From Streptomyces bobili (lineage in GTDB: Bacteria; Actinomycetota; Actinomycetes; Streptomycetales; Streptomycetaceae): a stretch of DNA of 35,476 bases. The DNA is taken from NCBI RefSeq assembly GCF_002154575.1, contig NZ_MUBA01000099.1:1-35476 (forward strand), in the 5' to 3' direction. A program made the translations under genes and the position numbers. Positions 29,351 to 35,476 of the stretch are shown in pieces. Under the pieces are notes generated by a model that was given only the letters and a program-made list of their open reading frames with translations, ran no database searches and had not been told where the DNA came from. Within the stretch, counting starts at the first letter, position 1. Every line of letters begins with the position of its first letter.

Positions 29351-30919
29351 TCATGGGCGGCCCCTCAGTTCGCGGCGCAGTATCTTCCCGGAGGCCGCGC
29401 GCGGGACGGTGTCGATGAAGGTGACGAGGCGGACGCGTTTGTACGGTGCGACGCGTTCGGCGACGTACATCGCGACCTCTCCCTCGGCGAGGTCGGGGGC
29501 GGTCGGCTGGCGGACCACGTAGGCGTGCGGCACCTCGTTGCCGTCGTCGTTGTACTCGCCGATGACGGCGGCGTCGGCGATGCCGGGGTGGGTGAGCAGC
29601 AGGGCCTCCAGTTCGGCGGGGGCCACTTGGAAGCCCTTGTACTTGATGAGTTCCTTGACCCGGTCGACGACGAACAGCCAGCCCCCACCGTCGACGCGGC
29701 CGATGTCGCCGGTGTGCAGCCAGCCGTCGCCGTCGATCATGGCGGCGGTGGCGTCGGGGCGGCCCAGGTAGCCCTTCATGATCTGGGGGCCGCGGATGAG
29801 GATCTCGCCCGTTTCACCGACTCCGAGGTCCTTGTCGGGGTCGTCGAGGGAGACGATGCGCATCTCGGTGCCGGCGATCAGCTTGCCGACGGTGCCGGCG
29901 GGGGCCTCCCGCATGGCGTCGAGGGGGACGACGTGGGTGCCGGGCGACAGTTCCGTCATGCCGTAGGCCTGGCCGACGGGCGGCAGGTTCAGGCGGGCGG
30001 AGCAGGCGGCGGCGAGGCCGGCGTCCAGGGGTGCGGCGGCGCTGATGACGTATCGCAGGGACGACAGGTCGTACTGGGCGACCGCCGGGTGTTTGGCGAG
30101 GGCGAGGACGATCGGCGGGGCCACGTACAGGCCGGTGATGCGGTGGTTCTGGATGGCCGCGAGGAACGTCTGCAGGTCGAAGCGGGGCAGCACGACGACG
30201 GTGGCGCCCCTGCGCAGCGGCGCGTTCATGAGAGCGGTGAGGCCGTAGATGTGAAAAAAGGGGAGTACCGCGAGGATGCGGTCGCCGGGGCCCGCCGTGA
30301 TCGCCGGTTCGAGCTGGGCGAGGTTGGTGGCGATCTGCCGGTGGGTGAGCATCACGCCCTTGGGGACGCCGGTGGTGCCCGAGGAGTAGGGCAGGGCGGC
30401 GACGTCCTCGACGGGGTCGATGGCGATCTGCGGCTCGGGGGCGGCGCAGGCCAGCATGTCGATCAGTGAGCGGTGTCCGGAGGCGCTGTCGCAGACGAAG
30501 ATCTCCTCGACGCCGCCCGCCAGTTCGGCGGCCCGGCGGGCCGTCTCCAGCAGCGGGGAGACGGTGATGATCCAGCGGGCGGCCGAGTCGCCGAGCTGCT
30601 TGGCGAACTCCTCGGCGGTGGCGAGCGGGTGCACGGTGGTGACGGTGGCCCCGGCGCGCGTCGCGGCGTAGAACGCGGTGGGGAAGGCCACGGTGTTGGG
30701 GCTGTGCAGGGCGAGGACGTCACCCTTGCGGACGCCGGCCTCGGCGAGGGCGGCGGCGATCCGCCGGTGGAACCGGTCCACCTGCTCGTAGGTGAGGGTG
30801 GTGCCGTCGGTGCCGTCGACGAGGGCGGGCAGGTCGCCGAACTCGGCGGCATGGCCCAGCACGGCGTCGTGGATGGGGAGGTCTACGGGTGGGACGTCTG
30901 CGTACTCGCTGCGGAACAC
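29351..30919 (-). CDS. cinnamate:CoA ligase (4-coumarate:CoA ligase family), ScCCL orthologue
   Basis: This 522-residue ANL enzyme strongly resembles S. coelicolor cinnamate:CoA ligase (SCO4383, ScCCL), which I recall as 522 residues starting MFRSEYADVPPVDLPIHDAV. The P-loop is YSSGTTGVPKG (178-188), the motif QAYGMTE lies at 317-323, GDIG near 404-407, and the catalytic Lys512 is in SGKILRREL. Residue 294, the position whose Ala in ScCCL limits use of hydroxylated cinnamates, is Ala here (ISAAAPLD), predicting the same preference for cinnamate and 4-coumarate. The GTG at 30919 follows GGAGGAA. It sits within an acyl-CoA dehydrogenase/carboxylase operon, so a catabolic role is likely. Confidence 0.93.
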   Translation of the reverse strand: MFRSEYADVPPVDLPIHDAVLGHAAEFGDLPALVDGTDGTTLTYEQVDRFHRRIAAALAEAGVRKGDVLALHSPNTVAFPTAFYAATRAGATVTTVHPLATAEEFAKQLGDSAARWIITVSPLLETARRAAELAGGVEEIFVCDSASGHRSLIDMLACAAPEPQIAIDPVEDVAALPYSSGTTGVPKGVMLTHRQIATNLAQLEPAITAGPGDRILAVLPFFHIYGLTALMNAPLRRGATVVVLPRFDLQTFLAAIQNHRITGLYVAPPIVLALAKHPAVAQYDLSSLRYVISAAAPLDAGLAAACSARLNLPPVGQAYGMTELSPGTHVVPLDAMREAPAGTVGKLIAGTEMRIVSLDDPDKDLGVGETGEILIRGPQIMKGYLGRPDATAAMIDGDGWLHTGDIGRVDGGGWLFVVDRVKELIKYKGFQVAPAELEALLLTHPGIADAAVIGEYNDDGNEVPHAYVVRQPTAPDLAEGEVAMYVAERVAPYKRVRLVTFIDTVPRAASGKILRRELRGRP

Positions 30920-30943
30920 GGTTCCTCCTCGCCGGCCGGCTGG

Positions 30944-30957
30944 TGACCGGACGGTCA
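30944..30957. promoter_or_regulatory. 14-bp inverted repeat upstream of the ligase
   Basis: TGACCG-GA-CGGTCA lies in the 35-bp gap before the ligase GTG and overlaps the stop of the dehydrogenase gene. Its arms resemble those of the repeats at 2774-2788, differing in the inner bases, so it may be a related TetR-type site or an internal control point. Confidence 0.35.
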
Positions 30958-32094
30958 GTACGACTTGGGCAGGCCCAGGGTCTGGTGGGAGACGTAGTTG
31001 AGAATCATCTCCCGGCTCACCGGAGCGATACGAGCCACGCGCGAGGCCGTTATCAGCGAGGCGAGGCCGAACTCGCGTGTGAGTCCGTTGCCGCCGAGGG
31101 TGTGCACCGACTGGTCGACCGCCTTCACGCAGGCCTCCCCGGCCGCGTACTTCGCCATGTTGGCGGCCTCGCCCGCGCCGGCGTCGTCCCCCGCGTCGTA
31201 CAGCTGGGCCGCCTTCTGCATCATCAGGCGGGCCAGTTCGAGGTCGATGTGGGCCTGGGCGAGGGGGTGGGCGATGGCCTGGTGGGCGCCGATGGGGGTC
31301 TTCCAGACGGTGCGCTCGCGGGCGTAGGCGATCGCCTTGCCGAGGGCATAGCGGCCCATGCCGATCGCGAAGGCGGCCGTCATGATGCGCTCCGGGTTGA
31401 GGCCGGCGAACAGCTGCAGCAGTCCCGCGTCCTCGTCGCCGACGAGGGCATCGGCGGGCAGCCGTACGTCGTCCAGGACCAGCTCGAACTGCTTCTCCAC
31501 CGCCTGCAGTTCCATGTCGATGGGCCGCCGGGTGAAGCCGGGGGCGTCGCGCGGGACGATGAACAGGCACGGTTTGAGACTGCCGGTGCGGGAGTCTTCC
31601 GTGCGGCCGACGATGAGGGTGGCGTCGGCGATGTCCACGCCGGAGACGAACACCTTGCGGCCGGTCAGCAGCCAGTCGCCGCTCGCCTCGTCGCGGCGGG
31701 CGGTGGTGGTGATGCGGTGGCTGTTGGAGCCGGCGTCGGGCTCGGTGATGCCGAAGGCCATCAGGCGGGAGCCGTCGGCGAGGGCGGGGAGCCACTCCCG
31801 CTTCTGGGCGTTCGTGCCGAAGCGGGCGATCACCGTGCCGCAGATGGCCGGGCTGACGATCATCATCAGCAGCGGGCATCCCGCCGTGCCGAGTTCTTCG
31901 AGGACGAGGGAGAGTTCGGCGATGCCGCCGCCTCCGCCGCCGTACTCCTCGGGGAGGTTGACGCCGATGTAGCCGAGCTTGGCGGCCTCCTGCCAGAGGG
32001 TCTTGTTGTCGGCCGTGCTGCTGCGGCCCTTGGCGAAGGAGGCGACTGCCTCGCGCAGGGCATGGTGCTCGTCGGATTCGATGAGGATGGTCAC
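30955..32094 (-). CDS. acyl-CoA dehydrogenase, isovaleryl/short-branched-chain type
   Basis: The 379-residue flavoenzyme has LMAFGITEPDAGSNSHRITTTA (111-132), TGRKVFVSGVDIAD (144-157), KAIAYARERTVWKTPIGAHQAIAHPLAQ, and TLGGNGLTREFGLASLITASRVARIAPVSREMILNYV. The usual catalytic Glu before G-T in the C-terminal loop is missing (APVSREM). Glu235 in LNPERI lies where isovaleryl-CoA dehydrogenase has its base, placing it in that subclass. The GTG at 32094 overlaps the carboxylase stop (GTGA) and is preceded by AAGGAG. In the operon it would supply the unsaturated CoA ester used by the carboxylase. Substrate is not determined. Confidence 0.9.
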   Translation of the reverse strand: MTILIESDEHHALREAVASFAKGRSSTADNKTLWQEAAKLGYIGVNLPEEYGGGGGGIAELSLVLEELGTAGCPLLMMIVSPAICGTVIARFGTNAQKREWLPALADGSRLMAFGITEPDAGSNSHRITTTARRDEASGDWLLTGRKVFVSGVDIADATLIVGRTEDSRTGSLKPCLFIVPRDAPGFTRRPIDMELQAVEKQFELVLDDVRLPADALVGDEDAGLLQLFAGLNPERIMTAAFAIGMGRYALGKAIAYARERTVWKTPIGAHQAIAHPLAQAHIDLELARLMMQKAAQLYDAGDDAGAGEAANMAKYAAGEACVKAVDQSVHTLGGNGLTREFGLASLITASRVARIAPVSREMILNYVSHQTLGLPKSY

Positions 32095-34037
32095 TGTGGC
32101 TCCTTCGGTGCGGCTCCGTGGGTGGCTGGTCGCGCGGTTCCCCGCGCCTCTGGGTCGGACTCCTGCACGATGGCCAGGAGCGTCCCCATCTCCACTTGCT
32201 GTCCTTCCGTCACTTGCAGTGCCGTCAGCGTCCCCGCCGTCGGTGCCGAGATGACGTGTTGCATCTTCATCGCTTCGAGCCACACGATCGGTTCGCCCGC
32301 CTCGACACTCGATCCGGTGACAAGGCCGTCCGCGATCTTGACGACCGTGCCGGGCATCGGGGCCAGCAGGGAGCCGGGGGCGCGCTGGTCCTCGGGCTCG
32401 GGGAAGCGGGGCAGGGCGGTGAGGGTGGTGCCGTTCACGTGGACCCGGTCGCCGTAGCGGGCCACCCGGAACCTGCGCCGGACGCCGTCGGTCTCCAGTA
32501 CGACGAGGGCCGCGTCGGCATGGACGACGTGGACACCATGGACGCCGTCCGCCGTGAGGCCGGTCCGGGTGTGGTGGTAGCGGACCTCGTGTTCCTCGCC
32601 CGCCAGGAGGTAGCGGCGGGTCTGCGGCTGGGAGGGCAGGTTGCGCCAGCCGCCGAAGCGGGAGCGGCCGTGGGCCTCGGCGAGGGCCGCCGCCAGCGGG
32701 GCGTAGGGGTCGGGGGCAGGTGCGGTGAGGGTCGTGAGGTGCCGGTCGTAGAAGCCGGTGTCCATGCGGGCGGAGGTGAACTCCTCGTGCCGCAGGGAGG
32801 AGACGAGGAGGTCGCGGTTGGTGACCGGGCCGTGGACGGTCGCCTTCTCCAGGGCGCCGGCGAGGGTACGGACGGCCTCCGCGCGCGTGGGGGCGTGGGC
32901 GACGACCTTGGCGAGCATCGGGTCGTAGTGGACGCCGATGGTGTCGCCGTCGCCGAAACCGGTGTCGAGGCGGACGCCGTCGGGGACGGCGAGGCGGTGC
33001 AGGGTGCCGGTCCCCGGGGTCCAGTCGGCGGCCGGGTCCTCGGCGTAGAGGCGGGCCTCGACGGCGTGGCCACGCGCGCGTGGCGGTTCGGCGGCGAGGG
33101 CGTGGCCCTCCGCGACGCGGATCTGCTCGGCCACCAGGTCGAGGCCGAAGACGGCTTCCGTGACGGGGTGTTCGACCTGGAGGCGGGTGTTCATCTCCAG
33201 GAAGTGGGCGCGGCCGTCGGCGACGAGGAACTCGACGGTTCCGGCGCCGGTGTAGTCGACGGCGCGCGCGGCCCGCACCGCCGTCGCGCACAGCTCGTCG
33301 ACGAGTTCGCCGGGGAGTCCGGGCGCCGGGGCCTCCTCGACGACCTTCTGGTGGCGGCGCTGGAGGGAGCAGTCGCGGGTGCCGAGCGCCCAGACCGTGC
33401 CGTGGGTGTCGGCGAGGATCTGCACCTCGACGTGGCGGCCGTTCTCCACGTAGGGCTCGACGAAGACCTCGCCGTCGCCGAAGGCGCTCGCGGCCTCGGC
33501 GCGCGCGCCCTCCAGGGCGGGCTTCAGCTCGGCGAGGCGGCGTACGACGCGCATGCCGCGCCCACCACCGCCCGCGGCGGCCTTCACCAGGACGGGCAGG
33601 TCGGACTCGGTCACCTCGTCGGCGTGCAGGGGGGCGAGCCCCAGGAGCGCCTTCGCGCGCGTCTTGGACGCCATAACCTCGATCGCCTCGGGCGGCGGGC
33701 CGATCCAGACGAGACCGGCGTCCTGAACGGCGCGCGCGAAGCCGGCGTTCTCGGAGAGGAAGCCGTAGCCGGGGTGCACGGCGTCCGCGCCCGCCGCGAC
33801 GGCGGCCTTCACGATCAGGTCGGCCCGCAGATACGTCTCCGCGGGCGTGGCACCCGGCAGCCGTACGGCCGTGTCGGCCACGCGCGCGTGCAGCGCGTTC
33901 TCGTCGGCGTCCGAGTACACGGCGACCGTCCTGATTCCGGACGCACGGCAGGTGCGGAAGACGCGGCAGGCGATCTCACCGCGGTTGGCGACGAGCACGG
34001 AAGTAATGGAAGTGATGGAAGTGATGGAAGTGGTCAC
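32091..34037 (-). CDS. acyl-CoA carboxylase alpha subunit (biotin carboxylase + BCCP)
   Basis: The 648-residue subunit carries biotin carboxylase and biotin-carrier domains. SVLVANRGEIACRVFRTCRASGIRTVAVYSDAD (13-45), GYGFLSENAGFARAV (90-104), VLVKAAAGGGGRGMRVV (149-165, ATP-grasp loop) and FLEMNTRLQVEHPVTE are characteristic. The C-terminal biotinyl motif EAMKMQH places the lysine near 591. Between SKTRAKALL and the Gly-rich loop the spacing is shorter than usual. The GTG at 34037 is followed by four 9-bp repeats encoding TTS-ITS-ITS-ITS. It lies 11 bp behind the carboxyltransferase gene, its partner. Substrate choice rests with that partner. Confidence 0.93.
   Translation of the reverse strand: MTTSITSITSITSVLVANRGEIACRVFRTCRASGIRTVAVYSDADENALHARVADTAVRLPGATPAETYLRADLIVKAAVAAGADAVHPGYGFLSENAGFARAVQDAGLVWIGPPPEAIEVMASKTRAKALLGLAPLHADEVTESDLPVLVKAAAGGGGRGMRVVRRLAELKPALEGARAEAASAFGDGEVFVEPYVENGRHVEVQILADTHGTVWALGTRDCSLQRRHQKVVEEAPAPGLPGELVDELCATAVRAARAVDYTGAGTVEFLVADGRAHFLEMNTRLQVEHPVTEAVFGLDLVAEQIRVAEGHALAAEPPRARGHAVEARLYAEDPAADWTPGTGTLHRLAVPDGVRLDTGFGDGDTIGVHYDPMLAKVVAHAPTRAEAVRTLAGALEKATVHGPVTNRDLLVSSLRHEEFTSARMDTGFYDRHLTTLTAPAPDPYAPLAAALAEAHGRSRFGGWRNLPSQPQTRRYLLAGEEHEVRYHHTRTGLTADGVHGVHVVHADAALVVLETDGVRRRFRVARYGDRVHVNGTTLTALPRFPEPEDQRAPGSLLAPMPGTVVKIADGLVTGSSVEAGEPIVWLEAMKMQHVISAPTAGTLTALQVTEGQQVEMGTLLAIVQESDPEARGTARPATHGAAPKEPQ
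33999..34034 (-). repeat. four 9-bp repeats directly after the start codon
   Basis: Units of GGAAGTGAT (three exact or one-base variants plus GGAAGTGGT) abut the GTG at 34035-34037. They encode an ITS tripeptide repeat. Their number could vary in steps of three residues without a frameshift. Confidence 0.8.
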
Positions 34038-34048
34038 TGGAAGGTCCC

Positions 34049-35476
34049 TCACATCCGGAAGACGCCGAAGCCGCCCCGCGCGCCCTCGTAGGGGGCGGTG
34101 TGGACGGCCGAAAGGCACAGGCCGAGAACGGTGCGGGTGTCGCGCGGGTCGATGACACCGTCGTCGTACAGCCGCCCGGACAGGAACATGGGCAGCGACT
34201 CGGACTCGATCTGCTGCTCGACCATGGCGCGCAGGGCGGCGTCGCCCTCCTCGTCGTAGGGCAGGCCCTTCGCGGCGGCCGACTGGCGGGCGACGATGGA
34301 GAGCACCCCGGCGAGCTGTTGCGGGCCCATCACGGCCGACTTGGCGCTGGGCCAGGCGAACAGGAAGCGGGGGTCGTAGGCGCGCCCGCACATGCCGTAG
34401 TGGCCGGCGCCGTAGGAGGCGCCCATGAGGACGGAGAGGTGGGGGACCTTCGAGTTGGAGACCGCGTTGATCATCATCGCGCCGTGCTTGATGATGCCAC
34501 CCTGCTCGTACTCCTTGCCGACCATGTAGCCGGTGGTGTTGTGCAGGAAGACCAGCGGGATGTCGCGCTGGTTGGCGAGCTGGATGAACTGGGCGGCCTT
34601 CTGGGACTCGGCGCTGAACAGCACGCCCTGGGCGTTGGCGAGGACGCCCACCGGGTAGCCGTGCAGGCTCGCCCAGCCGGTGACCAGGCTCGTCCCGTAG
34701 AGCGGCTTGAACTCGTCGAAGTCGGAGGCGTCGACGATCCGGGCGATCACCTCGCGCGGGTCGAACGGCACCTTGAGGTCGCCGGGGACGATCCCGAGGA
34801 GTTCCTCCGGGTCGTACTTGGGCGGCTCGGCCGGTCCGGGATCGTCGTACGCCTTGCGGTGGTTGAGGCGGGCGACGACCCGCCGGGCCTGGCGCAGGGC
34901 GTCCTGTTCGTCGACGGCGAAGTAGTCGGCGAGGCCGGACACGCGCGCGTGCATCTCCGCGCCGCCCAGCGACTCGTCGTCGCTCTCCTCGCCGGTCGCC
35001 ATCTTCACCAGCGGCGGCCCGCCGAGGAAGACCTTCGCCCGCTCCTTGACCATGATCACGTGGTCGGACATGCCGGGGACGTACGCGCCCCCGGCCGTGG
35101 AGTTGCCGAAGACGACGGCGACGGTCGGGATGCCGGCCGCGGACAGCCGGGTCAGGTCCCGGAAGATCGCGCCGCCGGGGATGAAGATCTCCTTCTGCGA
35201 CGGCAGGTCGGCGCCGCCGGACTCCACCAGGCTGATGCAGGGCAGCCGGTTGGCGAGCGCGATGTCGTTGGCGCGCAGGGCCTTCTTCAGCGACCACGGG
35301 TTGCTGGCGCCGCCGCGCACGGTGGGATCGTTGGCGGTGATCAGGCACTCGACGCCCTCGACGACGCCGATGCCGGTGACGAGGGAGGCGCCGACCGCGT
35401 ACTCGCTGCCCCAGGCCGCCAGCGGCGACAGTTCCAGGAACGGGGTGTCGGGGTCGAGGAGCAGCTCGATGCGCTC
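34049..35476 (-). CDS. acyl-CoA carboxylase beta subunit (carboxyltransferase), start beyond right edge
   Basis: The visible 475 codons lack roughly the first 50-60 residues of this family of about 535. The sequence contains [63 protein letters not shown] (oxyanion-forming Gly-rich loops), [32 protein letters not shown] and [42 protein letters not shown]. The single-chain, crotonase-duplicated layout and these motifs point to the methylcrotonyl/geranyl-CoA-type carboxyltransferases, although related propionyl-CoA enzymes cannot be excluded. It is the most upstream gene visible in the leftward operon. It transfers carboxyl from the biotin on the following subunit. Confidence 0.92.
   Translation of the reverse strand, partial: ERIELLLDPDTPFLELSPLAAWGSEYAVGASLVTGIGVVEGVECLITANDPTVRGGASNPWSLKKALRANDIALANRLPCISLVESGGADLPSQKEIFIPGGAIFRDLTRLSAAGIPTVAVVFGNSTAGGAYVPGMSDHVIMVKERAKVFLGGPPLVKMATGEESDDESLGGAEMHARVSGLADYFAVDEQDALRQARRVVARLNHRKAYDDPGPAEPPKYDPEELLGIVPGDLKVPFDPREVIARIVDASDFDEFKPLYGTSLVTGWASLHGYPVGVLANAQGVLFSAESQKAAQFIQLANQRDIPLVFLHNTTGYMVGKEYEQGGIIKHGAMMINAVSNSKVPHLSVLMGASYGAGHYGMCGRAYDPRFLFAWPSAKSAVMGPQQLAGVLSIVARQSAAAKGLPYDEEGDAALRAMVEQQIESESLPMFLSGRLYDDGVIDPRDTRTVLGLCLSAVHTAPYEGARGGFGVFRM

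Noticed and set aside
1..35476. Mobile elements, CRISPR arrays, tRNA genes or biosynthetic gene cluster
   Set aside because: No transposase, integrase, regularly spaced repeats, cloverleaf or polyketide/peptide synthase genes were recognised.

Overview
The window is high-GC chromosomal DNA with strong third-position GC bias, GTG starts and overlapping ATGA/GTGA junctions, and it has the gene content of a Streptomyces chromosome core. From memory, the order of genes from about 4.5 kb to the right edge mirrors the S. coelicolor stretch SCO4380 to SCO4411, read in reverse: acyl-CoA carboxylase, cinnamate:CoA ligase, pdxH, citrate-synthase-like, SIS protein, dmdR1, ABC transporter, purU, sigma factor and EF-hand protein. 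These correspondences were not checked by a search. No rRNA, tRNA, CRISPR array, transposase, integrase or prophage genes were seen.

Left region (1-5.4 kb): a leftward operon of two acyl-CoA dehydrogenases and an amidohydrolase is divergent from a rightward acyl-CoA ligase. Two copies of a 15-bp inverted repeat (CTGAC-N5-GTCAG), one near each gene start, suggest a TetR-type repressor controls this acid-catabolism module. A dienelactone-hydrolase-like gene follows, with its ribosome binding site buried in an 11-bp stem.

Region 5.4-13.3 kb: an EF-hand protein, a STAS anti-sigma-factor antagonist, and a small sigma factor overlapping a zinc-finger plus maleylpyruvate-isomerase-like protein (likely anti-sigma). 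Then come formyltetrahydrofolate deformylase (purU), an SCO4402-type protein, a substrate-binding lipoprotein, and a single-pass membrane protein with ATQYIPPV repeats.

Region 13.5-23.8 kb: a helix-turn-helix/TPR regulator, a prim-pol-like protein, an ABC exporter pair, an alpha/beta hydrolase that lacks the nucleophile serine, the iron regulator dmdR1 with a long antisense reading frame, and a SIS-domain protein behind a promoter that overlaps a DasR-like box. PAS/GAF and GNAT proteins follow. Between the hydrolase and dmdR1 lie four consecutive hairpins that may be a small RNA.

Region 23.8-27.9 kb: a RidA protein, then a 574-bp gap, a 2-oxoglutarate/Fe(II) oxygenase, a citrate-synthase-like enzyme and pdxH. 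The gap is the most unusual part of the window. It holds a promoter, a perfect 14-nt complement to the 16S rRNA 3' end, a 12-codon reading frame, mutually exclusive stems resembling an attenuator or switch, and then a predicted leaderless cysteine-type leader peptide.

Right region (28-35.5 kb): a leftward, tightly coupled operon of carboxyltransferase (cut by the window edge), biotin carboxylase/BCCP, acyl-CoA dehydrogenase, a cinnamate:CoA-ligase orthologue, enoyl-CoA hydratase and a TetR regulator. It looks like a complete acid activation, dehydrogenation, carboxylation and hydration route.
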